Both the position numbers and the translations under genes were made by a program. From positions 686,001 through 750,000 of the forward strand of contig CAJNDS010002135.1 of the NCBI GenBank assembly GCA_905221605.1: 64,000 bases of DNA, given 5' to 3'. Positions 1 through 9,129 of the stretch are shown piece after piece. This stretch comes from Symbiodinium natans (lineage: Eukaryota > Sar > Dinophyceae > Suessiales > Symbiodiniaceae). The notes below the pieces were generated by a model that worked only from the letters and a program-made list of their open reading frames with translations, was not told where the DNA came from and searched no databases. How positions within the stretch are numbered: position 1 is the first letter of the stretch; the number at the start of each line of letters is the position of its first letter.

Positions 1-53
1 AAGAACTTGCAAGGTTCTTTTTCTCTTTGGTGTAGTCGGGGCCAGCCAGAGAG

Positions 54-347
54 ATGTTGCCGCGGAAAGTAGGCCCGGAGCATGAGCTGGTTGTGCTGGA
101 CTCCTTCTGGGTGGGGCTGCAGGACGAAGCGGCCAGTGAGTCCTCCTTCCTGCGAGGCACCGGCAGCACGTTCGAGAAGGCTGCGTGGCGCAAGGCCTTG
201 GCACAGCTGGCGCCCTCGACGCTGACGCAGTTCCTGAACGGGCGTCCAGCCAAAATGCCGTGGAAGCTGGCCGGACCGCTAAAGCCCTTCGCAAGGCAGG
301 CGCGTGCAACAATGGAAACGGTGCACCCCTCCTTGTTTGGACTGTAA
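54..347 (+). CDS. Possible upstream exon of the RdRP gene, 97 codons
   Basis: Open frame beginning at the first ATG after an in-frame TAG at 33-35. I recognise no domain. It lies in the same frame as the RdRP-like ORF starting at 393, and the sequence just before its stop reads GTAAAG (from about 343), a plausible 5' splice site, with an AG near 394. A short intron of about 50 bases could therefore join it to the RdRP frame. The gene may also extend left of the window. Whether this is coding at all is uncertain. Confidence 0.3.
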   Translation: MLPRKVGPEHELVVLDSFWVGLQDEAASESSFLRGTGSTFEKAAWRKALAQLAPSTLTQFLNGRPAKMPWKLAGPLKPFARQARATMETVHPSLFGL

Positions 348-392
348 AGATGTGTAAAAGGTTCAAAATAAGTACACTGCACACATCTGCGC

Positions 393-1448
393 GTGAGACG
401 CCCCGCGAGGCTGCCCGCGCTGGAGCGTGCCAAGCTTGTGCAGGAAGTCGGCTTGTACGTCTACCAGGTACTGCCCGCTCCAGAGCGCCAGGCCAGCGAC
501 CCCGGCAGTGATGTTGACTGGGATGCCGAGGAGGACACTGTTGATGCCGGGGGCGAGGATGTGAGCGCCACTGTCGCTCCGGACCTGAAGCGGCGGCGGC
601 TAGGCTCCAAGTCGGCGCCTGTGCGCTTCGTGCCCACGGACATGCAAGCTGTTCTCCCAACAGAGCTGGACAGTAGTAGGCTCTCCCGTGAGATAGGAGA
701 CATAGCTAGTGTGGACTGGAAATGCGGGAAGCGCAAACCGGAGCAGCTGGTGCCACTGATCATCCAGGGAGTCCGCGCGGACACAGTGCGGCCGACGCTG
801 CAAGCCGTAGTGGGCAAAGAGGATGGCCTGACCTACTACGCCAGCCAGCCTCTGCGGCAGAGCGTCTCCGCCATGCGCCTGCTGACGGCCGCCCAGAATG
901 TGCAAGAGGCCTACAGCAGATTACCACTCTTGCTGTCGCCCAGCACTCCGTGTGTGGTGCCACAATGTGGGTTCCGAGTGGAGATCGTGGAGGACGACTA
1001 CCCCGGGGAGGACCGAACCCAGGACCCGACCACGGACGGCGCGTCTGATGTGGGCACGGCGGCGGCTGTGCGGCTGGGCCTCATCAAGAGCGAGACTGAC
1101 ATCAACTCGTACTCGCCGACACAGTTCCGTGGCCTTCTCCGCGTCGGGCCATTGTGGCATGTGCTCGTGAAAGGCATGCTGATGATCGACTGCCGCAGAA
1201 AAGACGGGCTCCACATCCGGAGGAGCTGCAGCAAACTGCACATGCACTACCTGAGCCCTGTCTCGTCAGAGCACCTCGGGCTCGACCTAACACAGAACAC
1301 GGAGGCAGCCATGCAGGCCGCGCGGATAAACTGTCAAACCACAGCCGCGCTCGCCATGCGGGCTATGGCCTATAAGACAGAGGCTGCCCGTGTGGTCGCG
1401 CTGGGCCTGCTGGACACATTGCCGCTCCGCTGGCCAGACATCATATAG
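393..1448 (+). CDS. Eukaryotic RNA-dependent RNA polymerase (RNAi type), N-terminal half of the core
   Basis: Cellular RdRPs copy single-stranded RNA into double-stranded RNA that feeds small-RNA silencing. Around residues 240-285 the frame reads YSPTQFRGLL, then a KG, a D and LHIRRSCSKL, which matches the conserved RDR block with QIR, KG, D and LRPSM-K. The first 120 residues are acidic and low-complexity. The frame ends at TAG (1446-1448) but continues in the same frame without a further stop to 2045, and the continuation fits the family, so I read the TAG as a nonsense change within one gene, or less likely an intron edge. The catalytic DxDGD motif lies in the downstream ORF at 2065-3123. 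The listed start is only the first possible initiation codon. Confidence 0.6.
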   Translation: MRRPARLPALERAKLVQEVGLYVYQVLPAPERQASDPGSDVDWDAEEDTVDAGGEDVSATVAPDLKRRRLGSKSAPVRFVPTDMQAVLPTELDSSRLSREIGDIASVDWKCGKRKPEQLVPLIIQGVRADTVRPTLQAVVGKEDGLTYYASQPLRQSVSAMRLLTAAQNVQEAYSRLPLLLSPSTPCVVPQCGFRVEIVEDDYPGEDRTQDPTTDGASDVGTAAAVRLGLIKSETDINSYSPTQFRGLLRVGPLWHVLVKGMLMIDCRRKDGLHIRRSCSKLHMHYLSPVSSEHLGLDLTQNTEAAMQAARINCQTTAALAMRAMAYKTEAARVVALGLLDTLPLRWPDII

Positions 1449-1451
1449 CTG

Positions 1452-2045
1452 GTGGACCGTTGTCTTTCAATTAGTGAAGAACAGTACCATAACATTAGCC
1501 TACAGCGTCTGGAAAAGCAAGAACGTAGGACACGTGTACATGAGCAGAGGGGGTTGAAAGCACGAGTTTATAGTCATGTCCAGCTGCCCAGGCTTCAGAC
1601 ACTGCAAGCTGCCACCGTGCTTCACTTCGCGAGCGTGGCATGGGGCATCAAGAACAGCCTTCTCGAAGCTCCAGCAGAAGCCGTGAAGCGTTTGTCTCCG
1701 CCAGCCCCCACACGGGGCGACAAACGCCAGGCGGAGATGAACGAGGAACGGCAGTTTGTCAATCGGGTCGGGAAACACGAGGTCACAGTCCGAGCCGCAG
1801 CCGATGAAGAAGAGGTGGAGAGCGATCTGGCCCAGCTCACCAAGGAAGTCGAGGAGATGCACCCGTGGGACTTGGCGCGGGGAACCAAGCGGGCAGTTCT
1901 CGGAGGCGGTGGCGCATTCAACGGCCTCCTGACGCAGTGCAGACACGACCCTCAGCTCGTCCTGCCCGGAGGCGCATGGGTTCTGACATCGCTGCCCGAC
2001 ATCTGGAAGGGACTTGAGGCAGGCGGCATCTCTGCAAAACCCTAA
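1452..2045 (+). CDS. RdRP core, middle segment, same frame after TAG
   Basis: Direct in-frame continuation of the 393-1448 ORF; only the TAG at 1446-1448 separates them. The C-terminal stretch (VLTSLPDIWKGLEAG) sits where other RDR proteins have the GV-D-x-G-x-L-x-x-GE block that precedes the catalytic region, so the segment fills the gap between the two recognisable halves. It ends at TAA 2043-2045. The downstream half restarts in another frame at 2065, so either a short intron or an indel lies between about 2020 and 2094; a CTAAC branch-like motif is present at 2045-2050. There is no independent initiation signal. Confidence 0.45.
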   Translation: MDRCLSISEEQYHNISLQRLEKQERRTRVHEQRGLKARVYSHVQLPRLQTLQAATVLHFASVAWGIKNSLLEAPAEAVKRLSPPAPTRGDKRQAEMNEERQFVNRVGKHEVTVRAAADEEEVESDLAQLTKEVEEMHPWDLARGTKRAVLGGGGAFNGLLTQCRHDPQLVLPGGAWVLTSLPDIWKGLEAGGISAKP

Positions 2046-2064
2046 CTAACCCCGCACACACCCT

Positions 2065-3123
2065 GTGGAACGGCCTAGCTCGAAGGACAAGCAGTGCTAT
2101 GTCTTCGCGAACGGCGTCAACATCGTGGGTAGGGTTGCCGTGTGGCGCAGCCCGGTCGTGCAACCGGGAGACATCCAGGTATGGGAGGCAAAGGAATGGC
2201 CTGCCCACCAACGCGCCCCGCCGAGGAACTGCATCGTCTGCACAGTGCGTGGGCCTGGCGTCACGGCGCTGTCTGGCGGAGATTCGGATGGCGACACAGT
2301 CTTCGTGACCTTGAACGCCGACCTGATCGAGTTCCTGGACCACACGGAGCCGGCTGTGGCAGCTTTGGACCTCGAGGGCGCCGCGCAGCCAAAGAAAGAA
2401 CTCGAGCAGGAAGACAGGATTCGGTTTTCCCTGTGTGAGGATAGGACTCCAGAATATTTGCGGTACATGCTTCGCGTGCCAACGCTCAACGTCCGTGGCC
2501 TGGCAACTGCAATGGCAGAAAAATGCCAGCAGGCGGTGTGTGAGTCGCCAGGAGATCCGGCCAAGTACCAGTGCATGCTGCGCGTGGGGTTTCTCTGCCA
2601 TGCAGCCTACGACTGCCCCAAGAAGTTTTCTGGGCAGTACGTCTTGGCCGCCATTCGCCGCGAGATGCGTGCAGCAGGCATCGCGCAGAGCACCTTCCGT
2701 TCCACGTTTGCATTTGCGTGGACTCTGTGCTCACACGGCCTTCCACCCTACCAACGTAAGCCGTGGGAACTGAAGCCAGTACAAGCCCTGCTGAAGGAGG
2801 AGATCAACGCGAAGAGCCTGGAGCTTGGCCGGATTTGGTTCCCGGGCGACAAAATCGTTTTGGGAGCACGCGCAGGTCGGTGGATACGGTGCATCTGGTT
2901 GAACATGAAGCGCAATGAGGCGCTGGCCTGGCGTCGGGAAGCCCGCACATGCCCCCTGCTGGAGATTGCCTGCCTGTTACACCACGCCCTAGGCCGTGAA
3001 CAGTGGCGCCAGGAGCTTCTTTCAGAAGAGCACATTGCCTCCCTGCAGCTCGCTATGCAGAATTTGCACTCCGGCCGGGCCATCAGCACGCTCCGCGGGC
3101 TCCTGGACAGCACCCTGTTCTGA
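2065..3123 (+). CDS. RdRP catalytic half with DSDGD motif
   Basis: Residues 21-42 (VGRVAVWRSP, then PGDIQVWEA) match the RDR block with K-V-x-V-x-x-x-P-x-x-x-PGD-x-x-x-x-EA. Residues 70-80 read SGGDSDGDTVF; D73, D75 and D77 (2281-2295) are the metal-binding aspartates of the DxDGD signature of eukaryotic RdRPs. Further on, GLATAMAEKCQQ and later AAYDCPKKF match the family's segment ending in AVD-x-PK. The 352-codon frame starts at GTG, not ATG, so it is probably an exon or the 3' part of a frame-broken gene rather than a separate protein. It ends with TGA at 3121-3123. Confidence in the family is high; in function, low. Confidence 0.75.
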   Translation: MERPSSKDKQCYVFANGVNIVGRVAVWRSPVVQPGDIQVWEAKEWPAHQRAPPRNCIVCTVRGPGVTALSGGDSDGDTVFVTLNADLIEFLDHTEPAVAALDLEGAAQPKKELEQEDRIRFSLCEDRTPEYLRYMLRVPTLNVRGLATAMAEKCQQAVCESPGDPAKYQCMLRVGFLCHAAYDCPKKFSGQYVLAAIRREMRAAGIAQSTFRSTFAFAWTLCSHGLPPYQRKPWELKPVQALLKEEINAKSLELGRIWFPGDKIVLGARAGRWIRCIWLNMKRNEALAWRREARTCPLLEIACLLHHALGREQWRQELLSEEHIASLQLAMQNLHSGRAISTLRGLLDSTLF

Positions 3124-4256
3124 GACATGCCTGCTCGGAGCCTAGGCCTGCACTTCAAAGCTCAGACTGCGCAAAACATGTGACGCCACATGGGGCAACT
3201 GGAGGTCTGTGCCCCGACACGACAGCACAATGTTCTGACTGCAGCCTCGCCAAGCCTTGAACACGAAAACCAGCAAACCACAGGTTGATGAGTGCATGCT
3301 GCCAGCACGAACAGCTGCAAGTCACATGAGCATGCAGAAGATGCATATGCGTGCAGGCGGTTCTTCGACCAGAGCTGTGTCCTGGAAAGAGCGCTGCAGC
3401 GACACGGAGAGGCCGGGGGAACAGGGAGTCCCACCTCAGCAGACTCAAGTGCGGTTGTCAAGTCAGTCACCGTCCTTTGTTTTCTTGCGCTGGCCATAAG
3501 CTCGCAACAGCCTGAGCAACGGCCAGTCGAGAGCTCGGAAGCCAGGAGGAGAGGATGAGGGAGAGGGAGGGAGGGCGAGAGTGTTGGGCAAGAGAGAGAG
3601 AGCAACAGAAACAGACATTTCGGCTTCCGGTACTTCCCGAGTAGCAACCAACCCTGGCGGGGGCAACCCTGGCGGCGGCAACCCTGGCGAGGGCAACTTA
3701 CAGAGAACTTTGGCAGGGCCCTTCATAGAGAGGGACGAAGAAGCATCTGGGGTCACATGGCACTTCGAGACGAAAGGAGGCCTATGTTTCCTTCATAAGA
3801 TGGCTGGGCCATCACACACAACAATTCCTGAGTATACGTGACCTGAGGGGCAACGCTGTGGGGGTAACCCTGGCGGGGGCAACCCTGGCGGGGAAGTGTT
3901 GAACACATCAAGAAGCAGGCCAGGGCTGGGTAGCTGTGCCGAAATGTTGCCTCGTTTTTCTGGCCAGGAAGCAGGCAATGGCGGGGGCAACCCAGGCGGG
4001 GGCAACGCTGGCGGGGGCAACGGGGGCAAGGCAACCCTGGCAAGGCCAACCCTGGCGGGGGCAACCGTTGCGGAGGCTAACCCTGGTGGCAACCCGGCGG
4101 GGCGCAGGCAAGTACAGATGGACGTGTCTGCTGCTCATCTTGCAATTGGCTACCTCGGCTACTGCTAAGACGCCCGACTGGAGCCTCTGTGAGCCAAACG
4201 AGGTAACCATGCCGATCGAACCACACAGACTGAGTTTCTCTTTGTCACACGCACTT

Positions 4257-4303
<47 letters not shown>

Positions 4304-4566
4304 CCATCGCCCATCTCTTTCTCTCCCTCTCTCCTTCTCTCTCTCTGTCTCCCTCTCCTGTCTTTCCCGCTCTCTCTGAAGAGCCGTCCCTGCCATAACA
4401 TTCAAAGTACAATGGAGCACGCAAGCAATGCAGATTTGATTTTCCTCGCGCCGTACAAATCCGCAAGTCGGCGAGACACGCTCGCAGGCTTCGCCGCGAG
4501 CGAGAAGTCATCCCTAAGCAGCGCCGGTGACGAGCATCTGACAGTGCCGCCCATGCCACTATAGGT
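3124..4566. repeat. Non-coding spacer with minisatellite traces and a CT microsatellite
   Basis: No convincing gene. Copies of the 15-bp unit AACCCTGGCGGGGGC occur at about 3650-3700 and 3860-4100. A copy of the dispersed motif CTTCATAGAGA-GGACGA-GAAGC lies at 3720-3748. A (CT)n tract covers about 4254-4300 and imperfect CT-rich sequence continues to 4378. The ORFs here are low-complexity translations of these repeats. Confidence 0.7.
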
Positions 4567-7500
4567 TCATCGCAGTGTTACAGGGGTGAAATGCTCCGGG
4601 GTAAGCACGCCGCCCAGAAGATAGGATTGAGCATCTTTCACCCGGCTCAGCGCAGTGTAGCCTACTGCCGGCAAGTTTGGCACGTCCAAGTAGATAATGA
4701 TGAAAGAGAATTCGTCGCCTTGCACTTTTGCGATGGTGCTGCAGTAGCCCAAGCGAAGTGGATAGTAGACCAGCCCTGCAAATTCCGGATCATGCCAGGG
4801 GGTGACGGGCAGTCGCTTTCCGGTGTCCGTTCGCACCCACAGCACTCGGGTGGCCGCCTCGTACTCCAGAACAGTACAGCCCATGCCATTGACAAAGTCA
4901 TCCGTCTTCCGAACATTCCGTGTGAGGTAGATGCGAGCGCCCAAGTAAATCTCCACATCGGTAGGCGCAGGCTGTCGGTCGAGGCGCAAGGAACTGTTGT
5001 TGAAATTTTCCGGGTTGTCCTCATAAGCGCCGGGCAGCACGGCTGCGGGGCTGACGCCAGGGTACAAAGCTGCCAGGGCGAGCTTGTTGATCAAAGCGAC
5101 CCCACTCCTTGTGGCCGCAACATATGTGGCCGTGGGATACTCGTGAAGGAGAGTGGGCTCTTTGCCCGACCAGGCCTTATGGCCGCGGCAGATTTTATTC
5201 ACCTCTGTCTTCGTTGGCATGCTGGATCGCAGCAAAGCCAGCGTTTGCAGAAAAGCAGGGTCATGACTGCGATAGATTTTGGCAAGCTCCATCCTTTGAC
5301 ACGACTTCCAGGCCGTGCTTTCCCACGGCCGCTGTGGTGCCACGCCCGGCAGCTGGTACTTATCTCCGAGGAAAACCATCGCAGGAACACGGTCCGCCAT
5401 GCTCCACAGCCGGAGAACGCGCTCAAAGTCTTCCAGACCGAGTTGCGAGTATTCGTCGACAATTACCAGCGTGTATCCGCACAAGACGTACGCCGCCTCC
5501 TGCTCAGGCAGATGAAATTGAAACGCGGCTGCAGCCGTGTCGACAACCAAATTGGCGTGGTCGCCAAGCCGCTGGCGCACGCGGCCTGCCATCCGAGCTG
5601 TGGGACAGGTCACCAGCACTGCCGCGCCATCGGCCAGTGCACACTGTGCACATTCCAAGGCCACCGTCGTCTTCCCCGTGCCCGGCCTGCCGGAGCAAAT
5701 CAAGGGCCGGTTTTGCAGATCCCGGAGCTGCGAGAAGATGCGTTCAACGTCTGTGTCGTCCGTCGCTTGCTGTGCTTGCAGGGAGCGAGTCACTCGCTCC
5801 TGTATGGCGTTGAAAAACAGCAGCTGCTGGCCTTCGAACAGGCCAAGGCGAGCTTGCTCCACAGGCTTGCCCACACTGTCTTCCTCCGTCTTGTCGATGC
5901 GGCCGTCGATGTATGCGTTCACAGCGACTGTGACAGCCTCCAAAAACAGCCGTGTGTCCCGGATAATTGCGTCCGTGTGCCCCTCCAACTGCATGTCCCG
6001 GACCAAGTTACCCAGATCACGCCAGTGCCCCCGATGTGGACCATCGGCATTGTCTGTGAGCAGAAGAGCCGTGGCAAACCCACGATAACGATCCGGAACA
6101 CTGTCTACACCCCGGACGGTCCGGAAGATTTCCAAGGATCGAAAAGGCAGGTGCATCATGCACCATTGACCGAAGAAGCGGTCATTCAGCCGCCACAAAT
6201 AATCGACTGCCACGACTTGCTCTCCACGCATCATGTACCCTCGCACGAATTCTTCCAGGTCCACCTGCGTGCCAGCATTCTGCGCCTCCTCGTGTCGCTG
6301 CCGCAGCCATGCAGCGATCTCACCGTGCGGCCCACTTTTACGCAGATACTCCAGCAGGGACATGGTCTCCCCACGCCAGGCGCAGTCCATGTATTTTTGT
6401 ACGAACAAGGGCTGCTGAGCTGATTCGTCCCAGGGATGCGGCGCACGTACGGACCGGCGACCAGTCTGGACAGTTCCAAACTCCCACTGACGCAAACCTT
6501 GCGTCAGCTGCAGGACCATCTCAGGCTCGAGCGGGTGATACTCGAATAGTATCTTCCGACACAGGCTCGTGACGCTGCTCGCGTCCGACATCCACTCGTC
6601 GTACGAGGAGTCGGACCATTTGGCCACATACTTGGCCACGTACGCCAGCAAGAGACCACGTCCCTGTCTGCACTGTAAGTCCTGATGGCAGCGCAGAGCG
6701 TCCATGATGTCGAGGAAGTACCCGCGAACGCCCTGGTCGGCGTCGTCCGGCGTGTGAGGAAGGGTCCAGCCACCCGTGACGGGGTCAAACTGCGGCGGAC
6801 CGTCATGCACCGGCCAGCGGCTCTCGCCGGCATCATCACGCTGCGAGCCTCGAACGAATGCGGCGAGATCGTTCTCGGCTTCTGGGAGATTTTCAGTTGC
6901 TGCTGCGATTGACCCCAGGTCAACTGCCGCAGGATCTCGCAGCCAGAACAGTGCGTGCACATGTGGACGGCCCGAGCCATGATACTGCTGTGTACCGGCT
7001 TTCTTGGATCCATCCTGGAACTCGATGCGCGTAAAGAAATGCACGCCGTCTAGTCCTTGCCCCTTCCCCAGCAGATGCCGAGTCCAGCCCGTGCCGCGAT
7101 GCCTTCCGCGCCCGGCCAGAAGACTGCGAGTTACCTGCAGCATCGTGTGCGTGAGGTGCAGACACTCGAAGGCAGGCAGTCGCATTCGCTCGCGCAGCAG
7201 CTTCTGCATCTCGTCGAGCAAGTAAGCGTGGTACGGAAAGCTGCGCTCGTAAGGTGCCAGCGTCCAATACAGGTGAGGGTAGCCTATCTGGCGGACGAGG
7301 TCATGCAGGCCGTTCTTCACATCTTTCCAGTAGAGCGGAGACATCGGGTGTCCGCGCATCATGATCCGCATGGCGGTTCCGTCCGCCACGTTGCGCTTGC
7401 TTCCCAGATCCGTCCACAGATGCAGGTCATACACGAACTGCAGAAGCTCGAAGTCGGATCCATACCCAAGGAGGGGACTGAGCAGTTTGCAGAGGAAGGA

Positions 7501-9129
7501 ACGCTTGATGCTGTGACGGCGATCGTCGACATCTTCTGCCTCGTCGGCATCGCTAGTCTCGGCCTGGCCCTGCGGATCTTCGGTGGCGGCTAGCTGCCGG
7601 AAGCGGCGCCGATTGAGGCGCTCGTAAGACTCGCACATATTAGCATCCCAATACAAGTGCGGCCAGAGAGCGTTCTCGAGGCCAGGCTCCTCAATGAACT
7701 GGAGTGGTCTGCGAGCCACCTCCGGGGTGGGCCCAGAAGCGTTCTGGTCCAAGAAGGAGCAGTGGCGATCGTAAAAATGCCCATACAGACTGTCCGACGA
7801 CCGACGCAGAAACTTCAGCGCAGCACGCGCGAGGCGTCGTGACTCCTTAGGTAGTTTCTCGACTTTCACGTCGACCTTCTCCAGCCCCCAAGAAAAGGTC
7901 GTCATGCGAACCTTTTTGCGATAGCCGTTGTCCGCGCGGGTGACCGGCCCCACGTCGATCGTCAAAGGGCGAAGTGCCTGGACGACGTCGTGGGGCAGCT
8001 CGCGCAATGGCAGCGGCACGTCCTCTGGGCGCGGCACCACGTGCGGATGTTTCGCGCCGCAGCGGCGGCAGCTGGAACGAGGAACCTCGGGCTTGTGTTC
8101 CTCTGCTTGCAGGTCTCTAGGTCGCAGCGGGCGCATCTGCAGCATCTGACAGCTTGTACACATTCCCCAGGCCCCCTCTGTGCACCAGCGCTGCAGGCCG
8201 ATGGAAACATCGGAGCGGCTCGCCGGTGGGAGGTCGCAGTCGTTGTCGACGGGTGCGAGCAGTTCCGACCCTGACGCTCGGGCGCGCCGTGGTGCATCTG
8301 GGTAGAATCGCTTCTTCGCGTAGCGCTGATCCGCCAGGACTGCGGAACGATAGACCTTCTTGGCCGGGCCATCGGGAGGTGCCGCAACGTGCCTGCGGCG
8401 AGCTTTGCAGCTTTCCCACGTTGCACTGTCACTGGCACACTGGCCCCCCTCGACAGGCTTGTGGCGTTTAGGCGCGCTAGCCGATTTCTCTATTCGCGCA
8501 GCGTGGGCAGGTGCCCAGTGCCGGAGACGCTTCAGGGCTCTCTCGTGCACAGTGCCGTTGCTGCAGGTGCGGAATGCTTTGAGAGCTTTGGTCAGACGAC
8601 CTCGCCCGGCTGGCGTACCGGCCGCAGTCTGCATCGTCGCCTTGCTGCAAAACGCGCACGCGCTGGCCAGGCGTGGCCTCCGCGCTGCCGAGCCCGGGCG
8701 CTGCGGGTTGAAGATGCATGACTGCGTGGAGCAGAGCTCGGCCGCGTAGCGTTTCCGCGCCATTGTCTGCTTGGGCTTCTTCTGAGGGGCTGCATCCTCG
8801 CAGCCCTGTTCGGCCGATCGCCTCTTCGATTGCCGCGCAGCCCATGCAGTTGGGGTGAATGGAGCCGCCTCGAGGCCCGGGTCGCGGTCGAAAGCCTCCC
8901 ACCTCTCGCGAGTAATCCATCGCACGGAGCCTTTCGCCACCCAGCTGGGAATGCTGATCGGGGCAGGCAGGACCTCGACTTCCTCCAGTGGCCACGCCCA
9001 CGGCGCTGGGTACGAAATTTCTCGGAGCGCTTCGTGGTTCTCGTGCCTGTCTGTTTCTGTCAAGCGGCGGCTCCGTCCAATTCGAGCCCTTGCTAGGATT
9101 CTTCGTGTCTTGACCTCTGCAAGCGTCAC
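4567..9129 (-). CDS. Helitron-like Rep/PIF1-helicase protein (C-terminal 1520 codons)
   Basis: RepHel proteins nick and unwind DNA for rolling-circle transposition. The first ~100 residues continue an ASCH domain begun in the ORF at 8477-10423. Cys clusters follow (C-FC near residue 160; CTSC and CRRC near 345-380). The HUH motif is H723-V-H725 within GRPHVHALFW, and the paired tyrosines are Y830 and Y834 in YVAKY, the two-Tyr spacing typical of Helitron Rep. The PIF1 helicase has Walker A GRPGTGKTT with K1153, Walker B IVDEYSQL with D1225/E1226, FLGDKYQLP, and a C-terminal block ending in YTALSRVKD. All hallmark residues are present and no stop interrupts 4.5 kb. The true N-terminus is upstream, reached by undoing a 1-base insertion near 9130-9154. 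Similar proteins are abundant in dinoflagellate genomes as I recall them. Confidence 0.85.
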   Translation of the reverse strand: MTLAEVKTRRILARARIGRSRRLTETDRHENHEALREISYPAPWAWPLEEVEVLPAPISIPSWVAKGSVRWITRERWEAFDRDPGLEAAPFTPTAWAARQSKRRSAEQGCEDAAPQKKPKQTMARKRYAAELCSTQSCIFNPQRPGSAARRPRLASACAFCSKATMQTAAGTPAGRGRLTKALKAFRTCSNGTVHERALKRLRHWAPAHAARIEKSASAPKRHKPVEGGQCASDSATWESCKARRRHVAAPPDGPAKKVYRSAVLADQRYAKKRFYPDAPRRARASGSELLAPVDNDCDLPPASRSDVSIGLQRWCTEGAWGMCTSCQMLQMRPLRPRDLQAEEHKPEVPRSSCRRCGAKHPHVVPRPEDVPLPLRELPHDVVQALRPLTIDVGPVTRADNGYRKKVRMTTFSWGLEKVDVKVEKLPKESRRLARAALKFLRRSSDSLYGHFYDRHCSFLDQNASGPTPEVARRPLQFIEEPGLENALWPHLYWDANMCESYERLNRRRFRQLAATEDPQGQAETSDADEAEDVDDRRHSIKRSFLCKLLSPLLGYGSDFELLQFVYDLHLWTDLGSKRNVADGTAMRIMMRGHPMSPLYWKDVKNGLHDLVRQIGYPHLYWTLAPYERSFPYHAYLLDEMQKLLRERMRLPAFECLHLTHTMLQVTRSLLAGRGRHRGTGWTRHLLGKGQGLDGVHFFTRIEFQDGSKKAGTQQYHGSGRPHVHALFWLRDPAAVDLGSIAAATENLPEAENDLAAFVRGSQRDDAGESRWPVHDGPPQFDPVTGGWTLPHTPDDADQGVRGYFLDIMDALRCHQDLQCRQGRGLLLAYVAKYVAKWSDSSYDEWMSDASSVTSLCRKILFEYHPLEPEMVLQLTQGLRQWEFGTVQTGRRSVRAPHPWDESAQQPLFVQKYMDCAWRGETMSLLEYLRKSGPHGEIAAWLRQRHEEAQNAGTQVDLEEFVRGYMMRGEQVVAVDYLWRLNDRFFGQWCMMHLPFRSLEIFRTVRGVDSVPDRYRGFATALLLTDNADGPHRGHWRDLGNLVRDMQLEGHTDAIIRDTRLFLEAVTVAVNAYIDGRIDKTEEDSVGKPVEQARLGLFEGQQLLFFNAIQERVTRSLQAQQATDDTDVERIFSQLRDLQNRPLICSGRPGTGKTTVALECAQCALADGAAVLVTCPTARMAGRVRQRLGDHANLVVDTAAAAFQFHLPEQEAAYVLCGYTLVIVDEYSQLGLEDFERVLRLWSMADRVPAMVFLGDKYQLPGVAPQRPWESTAWKSCQRMELAKIYRSHDPAFLQTLALLRSSMPTKTEVNKICRGHKAWSGKEPTLLHEYPTATYVAATRSGVALINKLALAALYPGVSPAAVLPGAYEDNPENFNNSSLRLDRQPAPTDVEIYLGARIYLTRNVRKTDDFVNGMGCTVLEYEAATRVLWVRTDTGKRLPVTPWHDPEFAGLVYYPLRLGYCSTIAKVQGDEFSFIIIYLDVPNLPAVGYTALSRVKDAQSYLLGGVLTPEHFTPVTLR

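Noticed and set aside
4591-6423. 610-codon plus-strand ORF
   Set aside because: Lies opposite the PIF1 helicase and has no motif of its own; a shadow of the GC-rich minus-strand gene.
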